16,249 nt of DNA from Streptococcus sp. (GCA_015264885.1 JABZYY010000022.1:1-16249), one strand, 5' to 3'; numbered from the stretch's first letter, positions 8,033 through 16,219 are shown. The notes: generated by a model not told the origin, from the letters alone. Numbers and translations are program-made.

Positions 8033-8048
8033 AAAGAGGGAATCTATT

Positions 8049-8264
8049 ATGATGTTATATCCATCAATCGATAAATTATTGAAAAAAATCGATTCAAAAT
8101 ATTCATTAGTTATTTTATCAAGCAAACGTGCGCATGAATTACACCACCATGAACCACCAATGTTAGAACACTACGAATCACATAAAAACGTAGGCCGTGC
8201 GTTGGAAGAAGTAGTTGCTGGTGACTTAACAATCCGTGAAGATAGCAAACCAGAACACGTATAA
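8049..8264 (+). CDS. rpoZ: RNA polymerase omega subunit
   Basis: The 71-residue product is the small omega subunit, which helps fold and hold the beta-prime subunit of RNA polymerase. The family pattern is clear: YPSIDKLLKKIDSKYSLVILSSKRAHEL, then the conserved region with KNVGRALEEVVAGDLTI. Two adjacent ATG codons (8049 and 8052) could both serve. AGAGGG (8036-8041) lies 7 or 10 bases upstream. Homologues usually begin ML-PSID, so the second ATG is as likely as the first. It follows gmk by 16 bases, and a terminator comes straight after. coaBC, which lies between rpoZ and priA in B. subtilis, is absent, as in streptococci. Confidence 0.95.
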   Translation: MMLYPSIDKLLKKIDSKYSLVILSSKRAHELHHHEPPMLEHYESHKNVGRALEEVVAGDLTIREDSKPEHV

Positions 8265-8274
8265 TCAAATTTAT

Positions 8275-8303
8275 AGTCAAGGGAAACTCCCTTGGCTTTT
8301 TTG
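8275..8303 (+). terminator. Rho-independent terminator after rpoZ
   Basis: CAAGGGA and TCCCTTG, extended by a T-G wobble and further pairs, form a stem of about 10 bp with an AAC loop. TTTTTTGTTTT follows. It separates gmk-rpoZ from the priA operon. Confidence 0.92.
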
Positions 8304-8354
8304 TTTTCGTAGTTTTGAAGTGTAGAGCAAGCGACAACAAATTAAAGTGCATTA

Positions 8355-8363
8355 TGGTATAAT
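8355..8363 (+). promoter_or_regulatory. Extended -10 promoter of the priA operon
   Basis: TGG followed by TATAAT (8358-8363) is a perfect extended -10 element. No good -35 box is seen at 16-18 bases upstream, which is common for extended -10 promoters. Transcription would start near 8370 and cover priA-fmt-rsmB-stp-prkC. Confidence 0.7.
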
Positions 8364-8393
8364 AAGTAGTAAAACTATTTTGGAGGTGAGAAG

Positions 8394-10799
8394 ATGTATG
8401 CAAAAGTAATCGTTGACGTTCCGGTCATTCAAGTGAATCGACCATTTGATTATCATGTCCCAGAAAATTTACAAGAGAGTATTGAAGTGGGGATGCGTGT
8501 TGCAGTTCCGTTTGGCGGACGAAGTATTTCTGGATTCGTACTAGCACTTAGTGACGAAGTAGATTTTGACGGAGAAGTAAAAGATATTTTGCATTTAATG
8601 GATTTAGATCCCGTCTTATCACCAGAGATGATAGAGCTTGGAGCATATTTATCGAAGAAGGTTCATGCTTTCCTGATTCAATGTTATCAAACGATGCTCC
8701 CAGCGATGTTGAAGTCGAATTATGAGAAACGATTCGTATTAGTGAATCCGAAAGACCATGAAGATGTGTTTCGAGAAATTTTCCATTACGAAAATACATT
8801 GCAATACACGGATGACCTGCCGCAAGAACATTTAAAACGACTAATGAAGTTGAAGAAAGATGGCGCGGTAGTCATCGAGACGGTTGTCAAAGACCGTGCC
8901 AAGGTGAAAACAGAAGACTGGATTCGATTGAATTATGTGATGCAAGAATACGAGGAGTTTATTCCAACAATTTCTGCTCGTGCGAAGAAGAAAGTAGCGC
9001 TCTTAAAGACATTAGCTTCAATGGAAGTGATGGAAATTGAAAAGAGACGTTTCTTAGAGGATACGGATTTTACAACTGCTGATTTAAAATTCGCAGCAGA
9101 ACGCAATTGGATTACGATTGTTCAAAAAGAAGTGAACCGTGATCCTTACAAAGGAAGAGTCTTTAAAAAGAGTGCTCCATTCCAGTTGAATCCTGAACAA
9201 CAAGTGGCGTTTGACCGAGTGAAAGCTGAATCTATCGATACAGACACGTCAAAAGTGTACTTGTTAGAAGGTGTAACTGGTTCTGGGAAAACAGAAGTGT
9301 ACTTACAATGGATTGGGGAAGTGATTGAAAAAGGAAAGAGCGCGATGATGCTCGTTCCAGAAATCGCATTGACTCCTCAAATGGTCGACCGATTCAAGTC
9401 TCGCTTTGGAGACCGAGTGGCGGTGCTTCATAGTGGGCTAAGTGTCGGTGAAAAATACGATGAATGGCGTAAGATTAAAAATAAAGAAGCAGACATTGTG
9501 GTCGGTGCTCGTTCTTCGGTCTTTGCTCCATTAGAAAACATCGGAATTATTATTTTAGATGAAGAACACGAAGCAACGTATAAACAAGATGAGTCTCCAA
9601 GATACCACGCTCGTGATGTAGCGATTTGGCGTGGGGAATATCATCGCTGTCCAGTAGTGTTAGGAAGTGCGACTCCAAGTCTTGAATCCCGTGCGCGTGC
9701 ACAAAAGGGAGTGTATACTCTCTTGCGTTTAACGAAACGTGCGCAGGCGCAGCTGTTGCCTGAAGTTCATTTGATTGATATGAGAACGGAATTCGTTCAT
9801 CAAAAAGGATCATTTTCGAAGACATTACTAGATGCTGTCGAAAAACGATTAGAACGAGGAGAGCAAAGTGTGTTGCTCTTAAACCGACGCGGATATTCTT
9901 CTTTTGTACTTTGTCGTGATTGTGGAACGGTATTAGAATGTCCGAATTGCGATATTTCATTAACGCTTCATATGGATTCAAGAAGTATGAAATGTCACTA
10001 TTGTGGTCATGAAGAACATATTCCTAATTTCTGTCCGAAATGTCATAGTCGACAAATTCGTTATTTTGGAACAGGAACGCAGAAGGTGCAAGAAGAATTG
10101 CAGGAAGTGTTCCCAGACGCTCGCATTGTGCGAATGGATGTGGATACGACAAGACGAAAAGGGCAACATGAAGCTATCTTGAAGCAGTTCGAAAATCAAG
10201 AAGCGGATATTTTAATTGGAACGCAGATGATTGCGAAAGGCCTTGATTATCCAAACGTAACGCTTGTGGGTGTTATTAATGCCGATACGGCGCTGAATAT
10301 TCCTGATTTTAGAAGCTCGGAGAAAACATTTCAACTGCTCACTCAAGTGTCAGGACGTGCGGGACGTGGGGATAAGCCAGGTGAAGTATTTATCCAAACC
10401 TACAATCCAACGCACTATGCAATTCAATTAGCACAAGGACATCAGTATGAGCGATTCTTTGAAACGGAAATGCGGATGCGTCATATGGCCAACTATCCGC
10501 CGTACTTCTTTACAACGATGATTACATTCTCGAGTGAAGATGAAGGGGTGGCGTTGAAGAAAGCTATCGAAGTGCATAAGGCGTTGAAGTCGAATGTGTC
10601 GCCGAATGCAGTGGTGTTAGGACCGACTGCGAAATCGATTGCGAGAATGAATAACCGTTATTATTTCCAAATTATTGTGAAATACAAAAACGAACCGCAA
10701 TTGCAAGAGTTCTTAGAACAATTGATGATGGAAACGCAAGAAGTCGGGTCAAAGAAATTACTCATGACGATTGATATGGAACCACAACATTTCTTATAG
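8394..10799 (+). CDS. priA: Primosomal protein N' (replication restart helicase PriA)
   Basis: PriA recognises stalled or repaired forks and reloads the replicative helicase to restart replication. The 801-residue length is normal for Firmicutes. Domains in order are the N-terminal 3'-DNA-end-binding region (YAKVIVDVPVIQVNRPFDYHVP), a winged-helix region, and a superfamily 2 helicase core. The core has Walker A GVTGSGKT (residues 293-300) and the Walker B DEEH box (389-392), with GSATPSLESRA further on. A cysteine-rich zinc module of about residues 507-550 holds eight Cys in CxxC pairs. The second helicase lobe has GTQMIAKGLDYPNV and the motif VI region QVSGRAGRG. The ATG at 8394 follows a strong TTGGAGGTGAG site. 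It is the first gene of a five-gene operon, and fmt begins nine bases after its stop. Confidence 0.98.
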   Translation: MYAKVIVDVPVIQVNRPFDYHVPENLQESIEVGMRVAVPFGGRSISGFVLALSDEVDFDGEVKDILHLMDLDPVLSPEMIELGAYLSKKVHAFLIQCYQTMLPAMLKSNYEKRFVLVNPKDHEDVFREIFHYENTLQYTDDLPQEHLKRLMKLKKDGAVVIETVVKDRAKVKTEDWIRLNYVMQEYEEFIPTISARAKKKVALLKTLASMEVMEIEKRRFLEDTDFTTADLKFAAERNWITIVQKEVNRDPYKGRVFKKSAPFQLNPEQQVAFDRVKAESIDTDTSKVYLLEGVTGSGKTEVYLQWIGEVIEKGKSAMMLVPEIALTPQMVDRFKSRFGDRVAVLHSGLSVGEKYDEWRKIKNKEADIVVGARSSVFAPLENIGIIILDEEHEATYKQDESPRYHARDVAIWRGEYHRCPVVLGSATPSLESRARAQKGVYTLLRLTKRAQAQLLPEVHLIDMRTEFVHQKGSFSKTLLDAVEKRLERGEQSVLLLNRRGYSSFVLCRDCGTVLECPNCDISLTLHMDSRSMKCHYCGHEEHIPNFCPKCHSRQIRYFGTGTQKVQEELQEVFPDARIVRMDVDTTRRKGQHEAILKQFENQEADILIGTQMIAKGLDYPNVTLVGVINADTALNIPDFRSSEKTFQLLTQVSGRAGRGDKPGEVFIQTYNPTHYAIQLAQGHQYERFFETEMRMRHMANYPPYFFTTMITFSSEDEGVALKKAIEVHKALKSNVSPNAVVLGPTAKSIARMNNRYYFQIIVKYKNEPQLQEFLEQLMMETQEVGSKKLLMTIDMEPQHFL

Positions 10800-10808
10800 A
10801 GGTGAAAA

Positions 10809-11765
10809 ATGAAGAAAGTTATTTTTATGGGAACGCCTGAGTTTTCAACAGGTGTTTTGAAACGATTAATTGAAGATGAAACAGTTGAAGTGATTGCTGT
10901 TGTCACACAACCTGACCGTGCAGTTGGACGTAAGAAAATCATTACACCCACTCCTGTAAAGGTGGTGGCATTGGAGCATGATATTCCTGTCTACCAACCA
11001 GAAAAATTAAGCGGTTCGCAGGAATTGGAAGAGTTGATGCAACTAGATGCAGATTTAATTGTAACGGCAGCTTATGGTCAATTCTTACCAACGAAGTTTT
11101 TAAACTTCCCACGTTTTGGTGCGGTGAACGTTCATGCGTCACTCTTACCAAAATATCGTGGTGGAGCTCCAATCCATTATGCAATTATGAACGGGGACAA
11201 AGAAACTGGCGTAACGATTATGCGAATGGTTGCGAAGATGGATGCGGGTGCGATTATTTCGCAACGCGCCATTCCAATTACTGGCGAAGACGATGTGGCT
11301 AGTATGTTTGAAAAATTAAGCGTCGTTGGAACAGATTTACTAATCGAAACATTACCGGCATTATTTGCTGGAACGATAACGGAAGTAGAACAAGACGAAG
11401 CACTAGTATCGTTCTCTCCAAATATTTCAAGAGAGCAAGAGCAAATTGATTGGAATAAAACAGCGAGTGAAGTAGATTGCTTCGTTCGTGGATTACGTCC
11501 ATGGCCAACATCTTTTACGATTTTAAATGGGAACCGTGTGAAGATGTGGGGTGTTGCTTTGACGGATAAACAAACGGCTAAAACACCAGGAAGCTTATTT
11601 GTAGAAGGCGGACGTTTATATGTGGCTTGTGGAAGCGGAACGGTCCTTGAGATTACACGACTTCAACCAGCAGGAAAAGCTCAAATGGATGCGAAGGCAT
11701 TTATGAATGGATTTTCAGAATGGTTGAAGGATGATGCGATTTTTGAGGGGTTAAACCATGAGTAA
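10809..11765 (+). CDS. fmt: Methionyl-tRNA formyltransferase
   Basis: Fmt transfers a formyl group from 10-formyl-tetrahydrofolate to Met-tRNA-fMet, making the initiator tRNA ready for bacterial translation. The N-terminal formyltransferase domain holds the folate-binding signature HASLLPKYRGGAPI, with SLLP at 111-114. The likely catalytic residues are Asn107, His109 and Asp145 (in MVAKMDAGAI). The C-terminal tRNA-binding domain includes DCFVRGLRPWPTSF. At 318 residues the length is normal. The AGAGGTG site (10798-10804) overlaps the priA stop, and the ATG at 10809 is well placed. Eight bases at its end overlap rsmB, so the two are probably translationally coupled. Confidence 0.98.
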   Translation: MKKVIFMGTPEFSTGVLKRLIEDETVEVIAVVTQPDRAVGRKKIITPTPVKVVALEHDIPVYQPEKLSGSQELEELMQLDADLIVTAAYGQFLPTKFLNFPRFGAVNVHASLLPKYRGGAPIHYAIMNGDKETGVTIMRMVAKMDAGAIISQRAIPITGEDDVASMFEKLSVVGTDLLIETLPALFAGTITEVEQDEALVSFSPNISREQEQIDWNKTASEVDCFVRGLRPWPTSFTILNGNRVKMWGVALTDKQTAKTPGSLFVEGGRLYVACGSGTVLEITRLQPAGKAQMDAKAFMNGFSEWLKDDAIFEGLNHE

Positions 11766-13080
11766 TGTACGTGACATTTGCGTAGAATTATTAACGAATG
11801 TAGAAAAGAATCAAGCATACTCGACTGTTGCGTTTCAGAATGTGATACAAAAACATCAATTAGATGCAAGAGATAGAGGGTTATTAACGGAATTGTTCTA
11901 TGGAACTATTCAACGTAAATTGACATTAGACTTCTATTTAAAACCATTTATCGAGAAACAAAAGAAAATGGAACTATGGGTACTCAGTTTACTACGAATG
12001 ACCGTATACCAAATGGCGTATCTTGACCGTGTTCCAGATCGCGCAGCCATTTATGAAGCAGTACAGATTGCTAAGAAACGTGGCCATCAAGGAATTGCAA
12101 AATTCGTCAATGGTGTTCTTAGAAATGTGCAACGAGCAGGATTCGATGGATTTTCTTCTATTAAAGATGAACGGGAACGCTTGAGTGTCGAATATAGTAT
12201 GCCGCGCTGGATTGTAGATTTATTATTTGAACAATATGGGGAAGAAGCTAGAGAAATTTTCCCAAGTTTAAATGTTGCTCCACATTTAAGTGCGCGTATT
12301 CAAAATCCGAATATGTCGATTGAAGAAGCGCAAACTCTTCTAAAAGAAGAAGGTGTAACAGTTCAGCCAAGTAAGTTATCTCCTCGAGCGGTGATTGTCG
12401 AGGAAGGAGATTTACTACAATCGAAAACCTTCAAAGATGGTATCGTAACGGTTCAAGATGAGTCTTCTTCATTAGTGGCTCAAGTAGGGGACTTACACCC
12501 TGGAGATAAAGTGCTCGATACATGTGCTGCTCCTGGTGGGAAAACCACTCATTTTGCTAGCTATTTAGTAGCCAAAGAGGGTGGACTAGTTGAGGCATTA
12601 GATTTACATGAAAATAAACTACGTAAAATCCATCAAAATGCTAAACGTCTAGGAGTAGAAGACCGTATTCATACACATGCTCTTGATGCTAGAAAAGCAA
12701 AAGAGTTGTTTAAAGAAGAAAGTTTTGATGCGGTATTTGTGGATGCTCCGTGCTCAGGTTTAGGTCTGATGCGACGTAAACCAGATATAAAATACACAAA
12801 AAATAGTGAAGATTTAACAAATTTAACAAAAATACAGTTGGAAATTTTGTCTTCAATTGCTACAATGGTAAAGAAAGGTGGAAAACTGATTTATTCTACT
12901 TGTACAATTAACAAGGGAGAAAACGAAGAAGTAGTCCACAGCTTTTTAGAAGGACATCCAGAATTTGAGTTACAACCAATCGAAGAATTTGGCTGTACAA
13001 TGGAGAATCCGATGCTTACTATTCTACCGCATGAATATCATACGGATGGATTTTTCATCGCAAGGATGGTAAGAAAATAA
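11758..13080 (+). CDS. rsmB: 16S rRNA (cytosine-5) methyltransferase RsmB/Sun
   Basis: RsmB methylates C967 (E. coli numbering) of 16S rRNA with S-adenosylmethionine. The 440-residue protein has an N-terminal NusB-like RNA-binding domain (about residues 1-130, including ELFYGTIQRK and VNGVLRNVQR). A linker leads to the methyltransferase fold. The SAM motif is CAAPGGKT (256-263). Both family cysteines are present: Cys332 in DAPCSGLGLMRRKPDI and the catalytic Cys382 in YSTCTINKGENEE. The C-terminus ends with GFFIARMVRK, as usual. The ATG at 11758 lies seven bases after GAGGGG (11745-11750) and eight bases inside fmt. stp follows after a 20-base gap. Confidence 0.97.
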   Translation: MSNVRDICVELLTNVEKNQAYSTVAFQNVIQKHQLDARDRGLLTELFYGTIQRKLTLDFYLKPFIEKQKKMELWVLSLLRMTVYQMAYLDRVPDRAAIYEAVQIAKKRGHQGIAKFVNGVLRNVQRAGFDGFSSIKDERERLSVEYSMPRWIVDLLFEQYGEEAREIFPSLNVAPHLSARIQNPNMSIEEAQTLLKEEGVTVQPSKLSPRAVIVEEGDLLQSKTFKDGIVTVQDESSSLVAQVGDLHPGDKVLDTCAAPGGKTTHFASYLVAKEGGLVEALDLHENKLRKIHQNAKRLGVEDRIHTHALDARKAKELFKEESFDAVFVDAPCSGLGLMRRKPDIKYTKNSEDLTNLTKIQLEILSSIATMVKKGGKLIYSTCTINKGENEEVVHSFLEGHPEFELQPIEEFGCTMENPMLTILPHEYHTDGFFIARMVRK

Positions 13081-13100
13081 TTCGCAACAGGAGGAAAAAT

Positions 13101-13850
13101 ATGAAGATAGCCATCAAGAGTGACGTCGGCCAGAGACGTACTTTAAATGAAGATGCTGCCGGATATTTTTTGAATACTCAAAACGTACCGATGATCGTCG
13201 TGTGTGACGGAATTGGTGGGCATAATGCTGGGGATGTAGCAAGCGCTATGGCATTATCGCATTTGGGAAAACGTTGGGAAGAAGAAAGTATTACGGATAC
13301 AGAAGCCGCTTATCAATGGCTCGTTAAAAATATTCAGGCCGAAAATGATCGTATTTTTCAAAAAGCGAATCAATATCGTGAGTTAGATGGAATGGGAACA
13401 ACAATTGTCGTTGCTGTAGTCATCGATTCTGAATTATTAATTGCAAACGTCGGTGATAGCCGTGCTTATTTGTATCGCAATTATCAGATTAAACAATTAA
13501 CAGAAGATCATACGCTCGTACAGGAGTTGTTAAAATCTGGAGAGATTTCAGAAGAGGAAGCCAAAAGCCATCCTCAAAGAAATATTGTAACGCAGTCATT
13601 AGGGATTACGCTCAATGTTCAGATTGATTTTGTAAGAGTGAGTCTAAAAGATGGAGACACGATTTTCCTTTGCTCAGATGGATTATCGAATATGGTTGAA
13701 GATCAATATATTAAAGAAATTCTAGGGAATTATTCAGATGTAACAACGCAAGCGAATAAAGCGGTCGATGCTGCAAATGAAGCGGGCGGTCGTGATAATA
13801 TTACAGTTGCGATTGCAAAATATACTGCCAGGGAGGAGGTAAAAGAATGA
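13101..13850 (+). CDS. stp: PP2C-family Ser/Thr protein phosphatase (Stp/PrpC)
   Basis: This cytoplasmic metal-dependent phosphatase removes phosphate from proteins phosphorylated by the kinase encoded next to it. The PP2C motifs are complete over 249 residues: SDVGQRRTLNEDA (7-19), VVCDGIGGHNAGD with metal ligands Asp36 and Gly37, DGMGTTIV, ANVGDSRAYL, LTEDHTLVQELL, FLCSDGLSN with Asp193, and GGRDNITVA with Asp232. The strong AGGAGG site (13089-13094) lies six bases before the ATG. The last bases overlap the prkC start (ATGA), which keeps phosphatase and kinase coupled in translation. This is a widely conserved arrangement. The alternative name prpC is used in Bacillus. Confidence 0.98.
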   Translation: MKIAIKSDVGQRRTLNEDAAGYFLNTQNVPMIVVCDGIGGHNAGDVASAMALSHLGKRWEEESITDTEAAYQWLVKNIQAENDRIFQKANQYRELDGMGTTIVVAVVIDSELLIANVGDSRAYLYRNYQIKQLTEDHTLVQELLKSGEISEEEAKSHPQRNIVTQSLGITLNVQIDFVRVSLKDGDTIFLCSDGLSNMVEDQYIKEILGNYSDVTTQANKAVDAANEAGGRDNITVAIAKYTAREEVKE

Positions 13851-15823
13851 TTGCACCAGGAAAAACAGTTGCTGGTCGCTATAAAATTAAGTCTCATATC
13901 GGGACGGGTGGAATGGCCACTGTATATTTAGCACAAGATTTAATTCTAGAAAGACCCGTGGCAGTAAAAGTGTTGCGCTTAGACTTCCATACAAATGAAG
14001 CTGCAATGAGACGTTTCCAACGAGAAGCGCAATCAGCAACTCAATTAGTCCATCCAAACATTGTGAGTGTTTATGATGTTGGAGAAGAAGACGGAACGAA
14101 TTACATTGTAATGGAATACGTTGAAGGAACGGATTTGAAAGAGTACATTCGTGAAAGAGGACCTCTTCCACCACGTGAAGCCGTTCGTATTATGTCTCAA
14201 ATTGTTTCGGCAATCGAATTGGCCCACCAAAATCGAATCATTCACCGCGATATCAAACCTCAAAATATTTTGATTGATAGAGAAGGTAATGTGAAGATTA
14301 CAGACTTTGGGATTGCAATTGCACTTTCTGAAACGTCATTAACACAAACAAATACATTGCTTGGTTCTGTTCATTATTTATCTCCTGAACAGGCAAGAGG
14401 TGGAATGGCAACGATTCGCAGTGATATTTATGCACTTGGTATTGTGTTGTATGAATTATTAGTCGGTGAAGTGCCTTTTGAAGGAGAATCAGCAGTTTCA
14501 ATCGCGTTGAAACATTTCCAAGAGCCGCTTCCTCGTATTTCACAGATGTTACCAACAGTGCCACAAAGTTTAGAAAATGTGGTATTGAAGGCAACAGCAA
14601 AAGAACCTCTTGATCGTTACAGTAGTTGCGACGAAATGTTGGAAGATTTACAAACATGCTTAAATCCAGAACGTTTACATGAGCCAATGTTTAAACCGAC
14701 TGCTTTCAGTCAGGAAACAAAGGTGTTGCAACCAATTGCGACAGGACCAATCCCTCGTAAAGTTCCAGCAACAAGTAAGGAGGTTCCTGAAATTCAATTC
14801 GACGAAGAAAAGAAAGTCGTTCAAGAGGAACCTAAAAAGAAGAAAAAGAAATGGCCATGGCTTTTATTGCTACTATTTATCATCATTAGTGGTGGAGCTA
14901 TCTATGCATATATTCAAACTTCTCCAAAAGATGTAAAAGTTCCAGACGTAACGAACCTTACTGAAGCGGATGCAAAAGTAAAACTAGCGGACGCTAATCT
15001 TGAAGTGTCAGATGTGCAAAAAGTGAAGTCGGACACTGTCGAAGCAGGGAAAGTTGTAGAGACGAACCCTAAAGCAGGGAGTTCTGTAAAAGAAAAATCT
15101 AAAGTCGTATTAAAAGTAAGTGCTGGTAAAGACACCGTTGAAGTCGGAGATTATACTGGTAAGACTTTCAATGAAGCTAAAGCAGCCTTGCAAAAATTAG
15201 GAATTGCAGTAGAGAAGAAAGAAAGTTATTCAGATACTGTAGAGTCTGGTAAGGTAATGGAACAAAGTGTTGCTAAAGGTGAGAAAGTAGTCGCCAAAGA
15301 TACAAAAATGGTTTTAACCGTATCTAAAGGAAAAGAACCAGTAACGTTAATCAACTTAAAAGGGTATTCACGTTCAGGCGTTGAAGACTACGCGAAAGAA
15401 CACGGATTGAAGTTACAAATTTCAGAAGAAAATAGTAACGAAACAGCAGACACTGTTATTAAGCAATCGCCAGCAGAAGGTACAGCTCTTAAAAAAGGGG
15501 ACACATTAACAGTTGTTATTTCAAAAGGAAAAGGAGAACGAGTAGTTTCTCGCCAATTCGCTATTCCTTATGAAGCGAAGAAGACAAATAATAATAACAA
15601 TAATAATGCGAACTCAGGGTCAAATGCACAAGAAGCAAAACAAAATACAGTTGAAATCTTTATTCAAGATGCAAACAACAATATTAATACTGCATATCGT
15701 ACTTTTAAGATTTCTGAGAATACAACTGTAACAATCGATTTTACGTTTAACAATCAAGTTCCAAGTGGTAAATACATCATTAAAAGAGATGGTGTAGCAA
15801 TCGATACTGGAGTCGTACAATAG
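13847..15823 (+). CDS. prkC: Membrane Ser/Thr kinase with PASTA repeats (PrkC/PknB/Stk)
   Basis: This eukaryotic-type kinase senses muropeptides or lipid II through extracellular PASTA repeats and controls cell-wall growth and division. The kinase domain (about 1-275) has the glycine loop GTGGMATV (19-26), Lys41, HRDIKPQN with Asp135, DFG with Asp153, and a Thr-rich activation segment before GSVHYLSPEQA. A juxtamembrane region ends in KPKKKKKK-type basic residues, then one membrane helix (about 336-357). Three PASTA repeats follow at about 362-428, 429-496 and 497-563. Seven Asn residues (581-587) form a linker to a C-terminal beta-rich domain of about 60 residues, like the extra domain in B. 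subtilis PrkC and S. aureus PknB. GGAGGT (13835-13840) sets the ATG. It is the last gene of the operon. Confidence 0.97.
   Translation: MIAPGKTVAGRYKIKSHIGTGGMATVYLAQDLILERPVAVKVLRLDFHTNEAAMRRFQREAQSATQLVHPNIVSVYDVGEEDGTNYIVMEYVEGTDLKEYIRERGPLPPREAVRIMSQIVSAIELAHQNRIIHRDIKPQNILIDREGNVKITDFGIAIALSETSLTQTNTLLGSVHYLSPEQARGGMATIRSDIYALGIVLYELLVGEVPFEGESAVSIALKHFQEPLPRISQMLPTVPQSLENVVLKATAKEPLDRYSSCDEMLEDLQTCLNPERLHEPMFKPTAFSQETKVLQPIATGPIPRKVPATSKEVPEIQFDEEKKVVQEEPKKKKKKWPWLLLLLFIIISGGAIYAYIQTSPKDVKVPDVTNLTEADAKVKLADANLEVSDVQKVKSDTVEAGKVVETNPKAGSSVKEKSKVVLKVSAGKDTVEVGDYTGKTFNEAKAALQKLGIAVEKKESYSDTVESGKVMEQSVAKGEKVVAKDTKMVLTVSKGKEPVTLINLKGYSRSGVEDYAKEHGLKLQISEENSNETADTVIKQSPAEGTALKKGDTLTVVISKGKGERVVSRQFAIPYEAKKTNNNNNNNANSGSNAQEAKQNTVEIFIQDANNNINTAYRTFKISENTTVTIDFTFNNQVPSGKYIIKRDGVAIDTGVVQ
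15587..15607 (+). repeat. AAT/AAC trinucleotide run in prkC
   Basis: Seven consecutive Asn codons (AAT with one AAC) encode the low-complexity linker before the C-terminal domain of PrkC. Such runs can change length by slippage; here the unit is in frame, so length changes would not break the gene. Confidence 0.85.
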
Positions 15824-15833
15824 AATATTTATG

Positions 15834-15867
15834 AGAGTCTAGGTTCATGTAGCCTAGGCTCTTTTTT
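15834..15867 (+). terminator. Rho-independent terminator of the priA-prkC operon
   Basis: AGAGTCTAGG pairs with CCTAGGCTCT (one T-G wobble) around a nine-base loop, followed by six T residues. It begins 11 bases after the prkC stop and separates the operon from the rRNA promoters. Confidence 0.92.
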
Positions 15868-15916
15868 GAATTTTTAGAGAAGAATAAAATATCAAAAAAA
15901 TTCTTAGTCATTTCAG

Positions 15917-15945
15917 TTGAAATTGGTTATCAGTTATGATAAATT
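15917..15945 (+). promoter_or_regulatory. Probable upstream rRNA operon promoter P1
   Basis: TTGAAA (15917-15922), 17 bases and TAAATT (15940-15945), with a TG at 15937-15938 giving an extended -10. The start would be near 15952. Its distance of about 100 bases from the second promoter resembles tandem rrn P1/P2 promoters in Bacillus. Confidence 0.5.
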
Positions 15946-15957
15946 AATATCACTGTG

Positions 15958-15973
15958 AAGCGAACGTTCGCTT
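15958..15973 (+). repeat. Perfect 16-bp palindrome between rrn P1 and P2
   Basis: AAGCGAAC is followed directly by GTTCGCTT. It would fall at about +6 to +21 of the P1 transcript, so it could be an operator over the P1 start region or a hairpin at the 5' end of P1 RNA. No T-run follows, so a terminator is unlikely. Confidence 0.6.
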
Positions 15974-15982
15974 ATAAAACAG

Positions 15983-16010
15983 TTTCAAAAAAACTTTGAA
16001 AAAGTTATAC
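15983..16010 (+). promoter_or_regulatory. A+T-rich tract upstream of rrn P2 (UP-element-like)
   Basis: A-tracts (AAAAAAA at 15987-15993 and AAAAA at 15999-16003), with short inverted repeats such as TTTCAAA/TTTGAAA, lie just above the P2 -35 box. This is where an UP element contacted by RNA polymerase alpha would be expected. It is inferred from position and composition only. Confidence 0.4.
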
Positions 16011-16018
16011 GAAATCTG

Positions 16019-16047
16019 TTGACAGTAAAAATGTCCTATGATAGGAT
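16019..16047 (+). promoter_or_regulatory. Main rRNA operon promoter P2
   Basis: A consensus TTGACA (16019-16024), 17 bases and TAGGAT (16042-16047), preceded by TG one base before the -10 (16039-16040), form an extended -10. Transcription would start near 16053-16054, and the leader before 16S would be about 166 bases. Confidence 0.8.
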
Positions 16048-16053
16048 ATAGAA

Positions 16054-16069
16054 GTTGTTGCAAAACAAC
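16054..16069 (+). promoter_or_regulatory. boxB-like hairpin in the rRNA leader
   Basis: GTTGTT and AACAAC form a 6-bp stem closed by a GCAA (GNRA) tetraloop, just before the boxA-like element. The order boxB then boxA matches rrn antitermination (nut-like) sites. Confidence 0.55.
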
Positions 16070-16072
16070 GAT

Positions 16073-16091
16073 TGACCTTTGAAAACTGAAC
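16073..16091 (+). promoter_or_regulatory. boxA-like rRNA antitermination element
   Basis: TGACCTTTGAAAACTGAAC closely resembles the conserved rrn boxA region of Firmicutes leaders, where NusB and NusE (S10) bind. TGTGTAGGG at 16109-16117 is a possible boxC-like element, with lower certainty. Confidence 0.65.
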
Positions 16092-16219
16092 AAAGAAGAC
16101 GAACCAAATGTGTAGGGACTTCATCTTTGAATGAAGAAACAACAATTTCTTATCTCTTAAAGAGATACAATAAGTCAGTAATTAAAATGAGCTTTTCAAA
16201 GCTCATGAAAATTCAAATT
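16092..16219 (+). other. rRNA leader: stem-loops and 16S processing region
   Basis: Three hairpins are visible: CTTCAT/ATGAAG (16119-16136), TATCTC/GAGATA (16151-16167) and ATGAGCTTT/AAAGCTCAT (16187-16206). The strand that should pair with the region after 16S to form the RNase III stem lies in this stretch, but its partner is outside the window. No gene is present between 15824 and 16219. Confidence 0.6.

Noticed and set aside
9550..9981. 143-codon open frame on the - strand inside priA
   Set aside because: It lies antisense to the conserved helicase core of priA, with no recognisable domain. It is a coding shadow.
14679..14936. 85-codon + strand frame inside prkC (basic, Gln-rich)
   Set aside because: It is an out-of-frame reading of the juxtamembrane and membrane-helix region of prkC. 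Its Lys/Arg and Leu runs come from those codons.
15961..15970. LexA/DinR SOS box in CGAACGTTCG
   Set aside because: The Bacillus SOS box needs four bases between CGAAC and GTTCG; here the halves are adjacent.
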